Origin: RGIG4140 sp045635565
GTDB lineage: Bacteria; Pseudomonadota; Alphaproteobacteria; CAAHEQ01; UBA3637
Length of the DNA stretch: 42,142 nucleotides
Reading direction: 5' to 3'
Assembly (NCBI GenBank): GCA_045635565.1
Contig: JAZTVX010000016.1
Coordinates: forward strand, 1 to 42,142
Below are positions 7,190-15,535 of the stretch, piece after piece. The notes beneath the pieces are model-generated. The model was not told the DNA's origin. It was given only the letters and a program-made list of their open reading frames with translations, and ran no database searches. The translations under genes and the position numbers were made by a program. The stretch's first letter is position 1. The number at the start of each line of letters is the position of its first letter.

Positions 7190-10100
7190 ATGAATAAAAT
7201 AGCATTGTTAATACTTTGTACATTACTGTGTCGTATTAATATAGCAGAAGCATATGTAATAGATGCAGACTGGGATAAAGTAGAAAAATCTTCTTCACAA
7301 GAAGATAATATACTCGATTCATTTTGGTGGAGTTCAGCAACACTCCAAATCGTACAAGAAAAGATACAAGCAGGATTAGATGTTAATAAATCTGATTTGA
7401 ACGGCAACACATTGTTAATGCTAGCAACGTTAGCAAAGGCTAAACCTGACATTGTGGAAAAATTAATTAATGCAGGTGCTGATATAAACGTTCAAAATAA
7501 TATTGGAAATACACCATTGATATTGGCTACTTCTAATAACAATGAAGAACTTGTTAAGTTGTTCATCAAAAAAAATGCTGATCTTCACATTGAAAATGAC
7601 GATGGAAAAACCGCATTTGTTTATGCATATTATAATCGGAATGTCAATATTTTTGATATATTACTAAATGCTGGTGCTAAAATAGAGGAAATTAATAAAC
7701 ATATTGGACATGATACTGTTTTAACTCATGTACTGGCTGATAATAATTGTTCGACTCAATTTATTGAAGCAATTTTAAGAACGAATCCTGATGTTAATAA
7801 AATTGTAAACAATAAAACTCCGCTTATGTTAGCAATTAATCGAGATACAGGATGGCAGGTAAAGAGTACAACAACGTTTGAAACGATGGTGCCCGTTGTT
7901 AGTGGTCGATATTATGAACGGCGTCAATACAAAGATGAAATCAATTTAACAAATGCATTTATTCAACCGAATTTGAAAAATGACCATCGTATTCCTTTAA
8001 TCAACAAATTACTTGAATACGGAGCAGATGTGAATCAAAAAGTTATATCTAAAGATAACAAAACTGGAAATACGATTGAACAAACTGCTTTGTCACATGC
8101 CGTGTGCAATAAACAATCAGCAAAATTGATTAAACAACTAGATAACGCAGGTGCACGTGATGCAAATGCACTTTATTGTGCTATTTTACATAATTATGAT
8201 GGTGATATCATTCAATCATTATTAAAACCAAATTTAAAACCGCAACAAGGATTGGATTTGTCCTTAATTGAAGCCGTTAAACAAAAAAAGATTACATTGG
8301 TTAAACAATTAATTCAAAATGGTGCGAATGTAAACGGCTATGATAAAGAAGGTAAAACAGCATTGACGCATGCAAGCCCGACAATTGCTAAGATCTTAAA
8401 AGAGAACGGAGCGTTTGATTCAATGGATATATTTACCGCTATTGATGACAATGATTTAACAAAATTAGAATCTCTTATTAAAGCAGGTGCAAAATTAGAT
8501 ATTGTTAAAATTTTGAATCAAAATGAAAAACAGGAAATAAGAAAAGTCTTTTATGATATAAATGAAGTAAAAGGTCTAACACCTTTAGAATATGCGGCAT
8601 TTACAAATAAACCACAAGTGGTTCGATTGTTAATTCAAAATGGTTCTAATGTTAATGAACGAATCAACAAAAATGACAGATATCCCACCTTATTTGATTA
8701 TTTTTTTAGATATACATTTAAATTTAATTTTAAATTACGCGAGGTTTTGGCTGTATTTTTAGAGGCACCCAATGTAGACAAAGAAAAATATTTATGGGAA
8801 GCGTTATATAATCAAGATTACAAATTACTTCAGATGCTTATCAATGCCGGTGCTGATGTAAATGCAACAAATGAAAATAATGAAACTCTATCACAAGAAC
8901 TAATAACTCGTATTTATTCAGATGTAAAAAATTGTCGAAATAATGAAGAAATACAAATTTATGATAATAAATGGGAAACATTTGTTAAAATCTTTATTGG
9001 TGCCGGTGCTGATTTTAGTAAAAAAAACAAAAATGGCAAAACACCATTAGAAATAGCCATGAACAACAAATTAGAAACAGTTTCTGTGGCTCTTATTGAG
9101 GCTGGGGTAGATATAAATACAAAAAAAAATGGCGAAACACTATTAGAAATAGCCATAAACAACAAATTAGAAAAAGTTTCTGTGGCTCTTATTGAGGCTG
9201 GGATAGATATAAATACAAAAAACAAAAATGGCGAAACACTATTAGAAATAGCCATAAACAAAAACTTAGAAACAGTTTCTGTGGCTCTTATTGAAGCTGG
9301 TGCTGATGTGAACACAAAAGATAAATATGGTTGTTCACCATTACTGAAGGCTGTAACGTATGGTTTAGAAACAGTCGCTTTAGCACTTATTGAGGCTGGT
9401 GCCGATGTGAAGGTAAACGGCCTAATATATGCAGCAATAAACCATAAATTAGAATTTACAGCTATTACTCTTATAAAAGCTGGGGCAGAGTTTGACTACA
9501 AAGATAATTTAGTTCAAGCAATAAGAAAAGAGTTAGAATATACCACTTTAGCTCTTATTAAGGCAGGAATAGATGTTAATCAAAAAGGATTTGATGAGGG
9601 TGGGTTCCCTGTTTATCCATTAGATGCGGCTGTAGAACACAAGTTGGAAAATGTTATTCCTGCTCTTTTAAATGCCGGGGCAAAACCACATTATCTATCT
9701 GCTGATGAAATTGCTTGGATAGAAGAGACAATGAAGAAGAAAAAAGAAAAAACAACTACAGAAACAGTCAAAATATATAAAGAACACGAAGTACGTTGTC
9801 AAGATGGTTATTGTTTTAGTCCAGATGGTAATCCTGTTAATGGAGTATTAAAACTGTACCGTGATGATACTTACGTTAGACAATTAACACAAGAGACCAT
9901 GTTTAAAGCCGGTAAAAAGGATGGCATAGAAAAAATATATTATAATAATGACCAATTAAAATCAGAAGCAATCTTTAAAAACGGGGAAAAAGATGGTATT
10001 GAAAAACTATACTATATAAATGGTAACTTACAGCAAGAAGTTTTGTTTAAAAATGGGATTCCAGATGGAATTGCAAAAGTATATTATAAGGATGGGATTT

Positions 10101-10564
10101 TAAAGAGCGAAATCGAGTATAAAAACGGAGAATTAATAACAGAGAAAGAGTTTGATGAAAATGGTCAGTTAAAATTGGAGCATATTTATTATGAAAATGG
10201 TCAGATAAAAAGAACACAGGCTTATCTAAATGGAAAACCTGCTTTAGCAAAAGAATATTACGAGAATGGTCAAGTAAAAGTGGAACCGATTTTTAAAAAC
10301 GGAAAACTAGAGGTAAAAGAATATTACGAGAATGGTCAGGTAAAAGTAGAAGCAAGCGTTGAAGACGGAGAGCTCGATGGAATGGTAAAAGAATATTATG
10401 AAAATGGCCAATTAAAATCAGAAGCAATCTTTGACAATGGAAAACCTAACGGTGTGTTAAAAGAATATTATGAAAATGGTCAGAAAAAATCAGAAGCAAC
10501 TTTTCAAAAAGGAAACTTAATAACAAAGAAAGAGTTTGATGAAAATGGTCAGTTAAAACAGTAA
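7190..10564 (+). CDS. Secreted ankyrin-MORN repeat protein, 1,124 aa
   Basis: The ATG at 7190 is preferred over 7184 because AAAGGA is 8 bp upstream. A signal peptide (MNKIALLILCTLLCRINIAEA) is followed by about 18-20 ankyrin units up to roughly residue 840 (for example GNTLLMLATLAKAKPDIVEKL and LIEAGADVNTKDKYG). A short charged linker (KKKKEKTTTETVK) leads to a C-terminal block of about ten MORN_2 units with EYYENGQVKVE-type cores. Ankyrin units near residues 615-705 are almost identical to one another, as are the later MORN units, which indicates recent expansion. The location is periplasmic or outside the cell. Ankyrin proteins of this size in host-associated bacteria often contact host or partner proteins, but the target is unknown. 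Confidence 0.8.
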   Translation: MNKIALLILCTLLCRINIAEAYVIDADWDKVEKSSSQEDNILDSFWWSSATLQIVQEKIQAGLDVNKSDLNGNTLLMLATLAKAKPDIVEKLINAGADINVQNNIGNTPLILATSNNNEELVKLFIKKNADLHIENDDGKTAFVYAYYNRNVNIFDILLNAGAKIEEINKHIGHDTVLTHVLADNNCSTQFIEAILRTNPDVNKIVNNKTPLMLAINRDTGWQVKSTTTFETMVPVVSGRYYERRQYKDEINLTNAFIQPNLKNDHRIPLINKLLEYGADVNQKVISKDNKTGNTIEQTALSHAVCNKQSAKLIKQLDNAGARDANALYCAILHNYDGDIIQSLLKPNLKPQQGLDLSLIEAVKQKKITLVKQLIQNGANVNGYDKEGKTALTHASPTIAKILKENGAFDSMDIFTAIDDNDLTKLESLIKAGAKLDIVKILNQNEKQEIRKVFYDINEVKGLTPLEYAAFTNKPQVVRLLIQNGSNVNERINKNDRYPTLFDYFFRYTFKFNFKLREVLAVFLEAPNVDKEKYLWEALYNQDYKLLQMLINAGADVNATNENNETLSQELITRIYSDVKNCRNNEEIQIYDNKWETFVKIFIGAGADFSKKNKNGKTPLEIAMNNKLETVSVALIEAGVDINTKKNGETLLEIAINNKLEKVSVALIEAGIDINTKNKNGETLLEIAINKNLETVSVALIEAGADVNTKDKYGCSPLLKAVTYGLETVALALIEAGADVKVNGLIYAAINHKLEFTAITLIKAGAEFDYKDNLVQAIRKELEYTTLALIKAGIDVNQKGFDEGGFPVYPLDAAVEHKLENVIPALLNAGAKPHYLSADEIAWIEETMKKKKEKTTTETVKIYKEHEVRCQDGYCFSPDGNPVNGVLKLYRDDTYVRQLTQETMFKAGKKDGIEKIYYNNDQLKSEAIFKNGEKDGIEKLYYINGNLQQEVLFKNGIPDGIAKVYYKDGILKSEIEYKNGELITEKEFDENGQLKLEHIYYENGQIKRTQAYLNGKPALAKEYYENGQVKVEPIFKNGKLEVKEYYENGQVKVEASVEDGELDGMVKEYYENGQLKSEAIFDNGKPNGVLKEYYENGQKKSEATFQKGNLITKKEFDENGQLKQ
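9037..9320 (+). repeat. Near-identical tandem ankyrin-coding repeats (about 99 bp)
   Basis: Three consecutive units coding for ETLLEIAINN-KLE-VSVALIEAG-DINTK differ by only a few bases, while neighbouring units are diverged. The pattern implies recent unequal recombination or slippage and predicts strain-to-strain length variation. Confidence 0.75.
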
Positions 10565-10839
10565 GTCTGTACAAATAAGAGTTATTACAGTCTTTTTTTG
10601 CGGACAAAAGATAAAAAGTACGACAGGGTAGTATTTAGATAAAAACTAATACTACCCTGAAAGGATTTTTTATGTCTGCAATACAATATTCCGTTACTAA
10701 AACAACAAAACTGCAATAACTTCTGTTTTCATGGTTATAAAATTTTATGCTATGCGTGTTGGTAAAATATCCATAACGGGCAAAGTGACGTGCAACTGTG
10801 ACGGGAAAATAAAAACACCAAAAATCAGGCATAAAAAAA
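10565..10839. other. Region between the ankyrin-MORN gene and tRNA-Ala
   Basis: An inverted repeat at 10625-10658 (AGGGTAGTATT arms) follows the large gene and may end its transcript, although its T-run is offset by GAAAGGA. Two short open frames follow: 15 codons starting at about 10672, preceded by GAAAGGA, and 38 codons at 10731-10847 (MVIKFYAMRVGK start). Neither is convincing as a gene. Confidence 0.4.
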
Positions 10840-10865
10840 CCTCTTAAAACCAAGTGTTTAAGAGG
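10833..10865 (-). terminator. Terminator of tRNA-Ala
   Basis: On the minus strand, CCTCTTAAA and TTTAAGAGG flank a short loop and are followed by seven Ts, immediately 3' of the tRNA-Ala CCA end. Confidence 0.85.
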
Positions 10866-10869
10866 TAAT

Positions 10870-10945
<76 letters not shown>

Positions 10946-10958
10946 AAGAAGTATTTTG

Positions 10959-10987
10959 TTTATACATGTTTTTTTTAAATATGTCAA
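10959..10987 (-). promoter_or_regulatory. Promoter of tRNA-Ala
   Basis: On the minus strand, TTGACA (10982-10987), a 17-bp spacer and TATAAA (10959-10964) lie 13 bp before the tRNA 5' end. This is close to the sigma70 consensus. Confidence 0.8.
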
Positions 10988-11049
10988 GACATTTTTTTTA
11001 AAATTTTCCGAATATTTTATTTAATTTTGATTAAAAGATAAAAAAACAC

Positions 11050-11078
11050 TTGCATTTATAAAAAAAACAGTGTATAAG
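11050..11078 (+). promoter_or_regulatory. Promoter of tRNA-Pro
   Basis: TTGCAT (11050-11055), a 17-bp spacer and TATAAG (11073-11078) lie 15 bp before the tRNA 5' end. Confidence 0.7.
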
Positions 11079-11093
11079 GGTTAAGTTTTCGGA

Positions 11094-11170
11094 CGGGGTG
11101 TAGCTCAGCCTGGTAGAGTACTTGGTTTGGGACCAAGGTGTCGCATGTTCGAATCATGTCACCCCGACCA
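11094..11170 (+). tRNA. tRNA-Pro(TGG)
   Basis: A 77-nt cloverleaf: CGGGGTG acceptor arm pairing with CACCCCG, anticodon stem-loop CTTGGTTTGGGACCAAG with anticodon TGG, T-arm ATGTTCGAATCAT and an encoded CCA. Its 3' end and terminator are repeated at 11315-11362, so it is a likely integration site. Confidence 0.97.
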
Positions 11171-11362
11171 TTAAAAAAGACGGTTTCATACCGTCTTTTT
11201 TTGTGTCTGGGGCGATGTGAGAAGAACAGGCGAAGCATGTTCGGACGGAGTGCAACGACGTAATGTCGAGCAGATGCGAGACAGCCCCTTGTGGGTGAGC
11301 GTTAGCGAATAATCTGTCACCCCGACCATTAAAAAAGACGGTTTCATACCGTCTTTTTTTGT
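11157..11362 (+). repeat. Direct repeat of tRNA-Pro 3' end plus terminator (att-like)
   Basis: 48 bp at 11157-11204 (end of the T-arm, acceptor 3' strand, CCA and terminator) recur exactly at 11315-11362. The 110 bp between are notably GC-richer than the surroundings. This is the usual footprint of an element that integrates at the 3' end of a tRNA gene. The next frame (11401) has lost its 5' part, and island-like DNA continues to about 27000. No intact tyrosine integrase is seen beside it, so either the element is degraded or only a stub remains. Confidence 0.7.
11174..11202 (+). terminator. Terminator of tRNA-Pro
   Basis: AAAGACGG-TTTCATA-CCGTCTTTTTTT hairpin directly after the tRNA. An identical hairpin recurs within the downstream repeat copy. 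Confidence 0.85.
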
Positions 11363-11400
11363 TATCTAATTCCCCTGTAAAACCCTAGGACAGCCAGGTC

Positions 11401-12918
11401 TTGGAAATCGGTATGCTAACGGGATTGACTTACGAAGAGGAAGTTAAGGTTGAAAAACAAATCTCTCAAGAGACAGCCGAAACAGTTGTTCAAGAACTGC
11501 AAAAGACCGGCATTATTGATGATTGCGGGGTGATTAATAAAGAAGTGGCTGTTGAAACAATTAACCTTTCAAGTGTGCCGGAGCCTGTTAAAAAAGAAAT
11601 CATTGAAACGATAAGACAGGAAAAACCCGTAACGGTAGCATCCCTTTCAAAAACAACCTATACCGAAACCAAGGTTGAAAAAGTTTCTGTCAGCTATGAA
11701 GAAGCCGTTCAAATCATGGAAGATTTAAAAGGCACTCAGGTCATTGACAGTAAGGGTAAAATCAAAGATACCATGAAGGCAGAATTGGCCGCCGGTACTT
11801 TGAATTTAAGCGACAGATGGTCAAAGGCAAAACAACGTGCTGTTTTACAGGCCTTAAATAAAGCCGATAACAAACCGGTTATTCGTGATGCAAGTAAAGA
11901 AGTGACGGTCAAAAGAAAATCGGCGGCTCTCAACAGTCAAGAGTTTAAAGAATTATGGAATAAGATTAAGCAAAAAAACACTTATCGTGTCCAGTTTGAT
12001 TTAGATACTTTGGTTGCAAACAGTATAAAAGAAATTAAGGAAATGCCCGAAATCGGAACGGCTCGTTTACTCAGTCAAACAGCCAGTGTTAATATTGAAA
12101 AATCAGGCATTTCACACCAAGCAGGAAGAACATTTATTCAAGATTTAACCCGAAACTATGAAACATTACCGGATATTTTACGCCTGATTTCCACCAAGAC
12201 TCTTTTAAAACGCTCAACTGTTAATCGTATTTTACAGGCAAGCGGAAGAATTACCTTAACATCTATTTTAGCCAAGGGAATTTTTAGTGAAATTGAATGT
12301 GCTACAGAGGGAGAAATACACCTTGAAATAGGTACTGAACCTTGCCAAATCAGTATGTATAATGTTGAATTACGCCGAAAGGGAAAGTTTCTTAAAAGTT
12401 ATGATGTTTTAACCGGCAAAACAGAAGATGGCAAGATTTTAACCCAAGAAGAATGTGCTAAAAATTTATCACAGCCAATTAAATCTGTTGAAAATAAGGA
12501 TAGAGAACGCTCTTATTGGCTAGCAAACAGTTCGTTTTCTGACAGGTTGCCTGCATCTTTAGAAGATGAGTTGAAAAACAACTACATCAAGCAACAGGAA
12601 GGTGCTTTTAACACAGATATTGATATTATCAAAATGCGTTCATCTCGTCAAAAAGCCGTACTAGAACAAACTCTTGAAACCTTACGACAAGAAACATCAA
12701 AGATAAAAGAGAGTATCGGTAGTGCCAAAGACCGCTTAGAAGAACTTAAAATTCAAAAGCGAATCAATGAAAAAGAAAAACAACTCCGCAAAAAAGAAGA
12801 AGGCTTGTTCTTTGAACAAATGCGTATCGAAGCCATCGCAGAAGAACAAATAGAACAACTCTGTGCTACCAATAATATAGAGATTAAGTTATCATTGGTG
12901 TTTAAGGTAAAGATTTGA
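11401..12918 (+). pseudogene. C-terminal remnant of a type III restriction (Res) subunit
   Basis: 505 codons stay open, but the frame begins right after a stop at 11386, with a TTG and no ribosome-binding site, 38 bp past the att-like repeat. No helicase motifs (Walker A, DEAD/DEAH) are present. What remains resembles the C-terminal half of type III restriction helicase-nucleases: TYEEEVKVEKQI and SYEEAVQIMEDLKG modules, then YRVQFDLDTLVANSIKEIKEMP and TARLLSQTASVNIEKSGIS. The C-terminus is a basic coiled coil (residues 420-490), typical of helicase subunits of this group. The nuclease motif is not evident. The gene was probably truncated when the island rearranged. The family call rests on motif memory. 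Confidence 0.5.
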
Positions 12919-12993
12919 TAAAATTATTCTCCTTTTCTAATGAATTAATAATCACTTAGATATGCCAAATTAAGCAAAACCATCAAAAAAAGA

Positions 12994-13022
12994 TTGATTT
13001 TTTAAATAATTTTAAGTATACT
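12994..13022 (+). promoter_or_regulatory. Promoter of the nucleotide-pathway operon
   Basis: TTGATT (12994-12999), a 17-bp spacer and TATACT (13017-13022) lie 23 bp before the first start codon of the eight-gene run. Confidence 0.65.
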
Positions 13023-13045
13023 TTATAAAAAGTGTAGGTTCAAAA

Positions 13046-13384
13046 ATGCTAAGATTTTCTTCTGTCGTTGATGACATAACGTTTGAAAAAATTAAAAATA
13101 GCAAAAAAAACGTAAAGTTTTATTTGTGCGATGAGAAACGCTCTGGTTTATCCGTTAATGATAGTTTCAATTTATTAAATAAAAATAATGAGTGTCTCCT
13201 TCTTTTGGTTAAGAATATAGAACTATCCAGAGATCTTAATTCATTAATACATAAATTTTCTTTGAAAGATCTTGGCGAATCTGATTACAATTCAGCATAT
13301 TTAAATATCAAGAAATGGTTTTCAAATTCAGATATAGAAAAATATTCTATTATGGCACTATCTGTGGAGGTTATGCATGAATAA
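13046..13384 (+). CDS. Unknown 112-aa protein, first gene of the operon
   Basis: No family is recognised. The protein is charged, with a mixed alpha/beta composition and no signal or membrane segment. Its stop overlaps the start of the HAM1-like gene by 8 bp, which implies translational coupling, and a promoter lies just upstream. Base composition is very AT-rich, like the following genes. Because it leads the operon, it may be a subunit or regulator of the pathway, but nothing in the sequence shows this. Confidence 0.6.
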   Translation: MLRFSSVVDDITFEKIKNSKKNVKFYLCDEKRSGLSVNDSFNLLNKNNECLLLLVKNIELSRDLNSLIHKFSLKDLGESDYNSAYLNIKKWFSNSDIEKYSIMALSVEVMHE

Positions 13385-13973
13385 GATTAATTTTATTACG
13401 TCCAATAAGGGAAAAATAAAATCACTAGAAAATAGTTTAAAAGTTAATAACCTTGACGTGCAGATATGTGCACAAAACTTAGATATTATGGAGCCCCAAT
13501 TTGATACTGTTCAAGAGGTTTCGAAATATAAGGCATTAAAAGCTTTTGAGATATTAAAAGAACCTGTTTTAGTAGAAGATGGGGGATTTTCTGTATTTGA
13601 ATTAAAAGGCTTTCCGGGGGTTTATACCAAATATGTTTTGAAAACATTAGGTGCCGATGGTATTTTAAAATTAATGCAAGGCGTTAGCAACAGAGCAGCC
13701 AAATTTGTTAGTGTAGCTACTTTTGTTAATGAAGACGGCACTCTATTTCAATTTGAACGTGAAGGTGGAGAATTTGAAATATCAAAAGAAAAAGTTGATA
13801 TTCAATCACCATATGCTTGGTCTGAGTTGTGGAAAATAATATATTTAAAAGAATACAATAAAAATCTTTGTGAGCTTTCTGAACAAGAAGTTTCAGAGTA
13901 TTATGGATGTACCGGTGCTAATGGCAGTATTCAAAAATTTGTTAATTGGTATATAAATGAGTATAAAAGATAA
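13377..13973 (+). CDS. HAM1/RdgB-like nucleoside triphosphate pyrophosphatase
   Basis: 198 aa, the usual length of the family. The N-terminal FITSNKGKIKSLE (substrate loop), PVLVEDGGFSVFELKGFPGVYTK (metal-binding acid and FPG motif) and the central region match HAM1/RdgB enzymes, which hydrolyse ITP, dITP or XTP to the monophosphate. The usual C-terminal SHR motif is not obvious, so substrate preference may have shifted. In this operon it could clear a modified or unwanted NTP, or release a monophosphate intermediate. It overlaps both neighbours. Confidence 0.8.
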   Translation: MNKINFITSNKGKIKSLENSLKVNNLDVQICAQNLDIMEPQFDTVQEVSKYKALKAFEILKEPVLVEDGGFSVFELKGFPGVYTKYVLKTLGADGILKLMQGVSNRAAKFVSVATFVNEDGTLFQFEREGGEFEISKEKVDIQSPYAWSELWKIIYLKEYNKNLCELSEQEVSEYYGCTGANGSIQKFVNWYINEYKR

Positions 13974-14844
13974 ATTAATTTTCTGTGGTAATTCTTCAAT
14001 TGACCATATTATAACTCATCGAGGCACAAAGGATGTAATAGGTGGAAGTGCCGTAAATGCAGCTATTGCAGGAAGTTTATTCGGAAATAAAGAAATATCT
14101 ATAATATCAAGCATAGGTTATGATTTCCCCTTAGATATATTAGACAAGTTAAATATAAATACACAGTATATACAACAATATGAAAACAAAACAAATTCAT
14201 TCAATATTGATGAGATAAATAATAAGATTTCCCTAATAAACAGTGCTTATACTCCCATAATTATACCGGAGCAATTAACTACTGACCATTTGCATATATC
14301 CTGCAGAAAAGGTGTTCCTTTTACAGATGCTATGAATAAAATTCATGCCCAATCTTACTCTTTAGATGTTATGTGGTCTAGTATAAAGGATTTTTTACCG
14401 GAATTATCAGTCTGCCTTAAAAAGGTTGATTTTTTATTTTGTAATGATAGTGAATTTATAATTATGCAACGTAATGGCTTAATCAATATCGATTCATTAC
14501 CTCAAAATTTATCAATATTTACTACAGATAAAACCGGAGTTTACTACCGAAAAGGAAATGAAAGAAAATACTTTGCGACAATCAAAACAGATGATGTTAT
14601 TAGCACAGTTGGTGCCGGAGATACATTCCTCGGAGGCTTCTTGTCTTCGTTTAATGGCAAAAATTTAAATGAAGCTGTTTATCAAGCATTAGCTATGGCC
14701 AGTATATCTGTTAAAGATTATGGAAACATCCATTTAAGAAATAAATCTATAGAAATTAGCAAAGCCCAGAACACAATACAGAATATAGATAAAAAAGATG
14801 AAACCAAAATTAATATTTATAATAGGCCCATCTTGCAGCGGTAA
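13957..14844 (+). CDS. PfkB-family (ribokinase-like) kinase
   Basis: 295 aa. A GGSAVNAAIAGSLFG motif near the N-terminus and STVGAGDTFLGGF near residue 225 (anion hole and catalytic Asp) define the PfkB fold, whose members phosphorylate sugars or nucleosides. The lid region is short. Substrate cannot be read from the sequence; a nucleoside is plausible given the surrounding nucleotide enzymes. The start lies 17 bp inside the HAM1-like gene and the end overlaps the next gene by 47 bp. Confidence 0.82.
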   Translation: MSIKDKLIFCGNSSIDHIITHRGTKDVIGGSAVNAAIAGSLFGNKEISIISSIGYDFPLDILDKLNINTQYIQQYENKTNSFNIDEINNKISLINSAYTPIIIPEQLTTDHLHISCRKGVPFTDAMNKIHAQSYSLDVMWSSIKDFLPELSVCLKKVDFLFCNDSEFIIMQRNGLINIDSLPQNLSIFTTDKTGVYYRKGNERKYFATIKTDDVISTVGAGDTFLGGFLSSFNGKNLNEAVYQALAMASISVKDYGNIHLRNKSIEISKAQNTIQNIDKKDETKINIYNRPILQR

Positions 14845-15535
14845 ATCATCCATGAGTCAAGCTATATGCAGTTTATACCCCGAGTATTCTGTATTAGATG
14901 ATACTGTTCCTTTATATAAAATATTTACTGCAGATAAATTATTACATCAAAATAAACTTAAAGATTTTTGGAAATTTGCAAGAGAAAATAGTATAGATAT
15001 GTTCTATGATCAAGAAGATCCTTGTTTTTACAGCCATCCAAATAATCAGGGTGGATATTTAATTGATAACCCTATTGTTTGGAATATCGTGTTAACAATT
15101 TTAGGTAAACAGATAAATTCTGACTACACTATTATTGAATTCTCTAGAGGTAGCGATCCTAAATATAATCAATTTTTTGGTATAAAGGATTGGGATGTAT
15201 ATCCTATATCTTTTAATTATTTGTGCCAAAATGTACATTCATCTTTATTAAAAAACTCATTAATAATAGATATTGATTCACCTTTAGAAATAAGGAAAGA
15301 GCGTAATCTCAATAGATATAAAAATGGAGGACATTTAGTTTCTGAAAAAACAATGAATACAGTTTATAAAGAGGATGTTTTTAATGGACCGGATAACGTT
15401 ATTAGCATTAAAGATACCAAAATACCTATTGTATATATAAAAAATCAAACAAATTACTCTAATCCTTCATCTTTTTTACAAAATGAATTTATTAAAGCTT
15501 TAATTTGTTATAGGGAATATCATGACAAAATATAA
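14798..15535 (+). CDS. P-loop kinase of unknown substrate
   Basis: 245 aa. The Walker A motif IIGPSCSGKSSMSQ lies at residues 8-21, as in nucleoside and nucleotide kinases. A FSRGSDPKYNQFF segment follows and an R-K-E-R-N-L-N-R-Y lid-like stretch is near residue 170. The family is not identified further. Overlap with both neighbours ties it to the pathway, where it would be a second phosphotransfer step beside the PfkB kinase and the TMK-like enzyme. Confidence 0.7.
   Translation: MKPKLIFIIGPSCSGKSSMSQAICSLYPEYSVLDDTVPLYKIFTADKLLHQNKLKDFWKFARENSIDMFYDQEDPCFYSHPNNQGGYLIDNPIVWNIVLTILGKQINSDYTIIEFSRGSDPKYNQFFGIKDWDVYPISFNYLCQNVHSSLLKNSLIIDIDSPLEIRKERNLNRYKNGGHLVSEKTMNTVYKEDVFNGPDNVISIKDTKIPIVYIKNQTNYSNPSSFLQNEFIKALICYREYHDKI

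Noticed and set aside
8959..9315. Minus-strand repeat-bearing frame
   Set aside because: It mirrors the ankyrin repeats on the plus strand; the repeats explain its open state and it has no ribosome-binding site.
10731..10847. 38-codon frame starting MVIKFYAMRVGK, faintly like the start of RNase H1 viroplasmin domains
   Set aside because: Too short, no ribosome-binding site, and it runs into the tRNA terminator.
11056..11238. Minus-strand frame with GDMIRTCDTLVPNQVLYQAELHP
   Set aside because: Another standard false translation, here of the antisense of tRNA-Pro.
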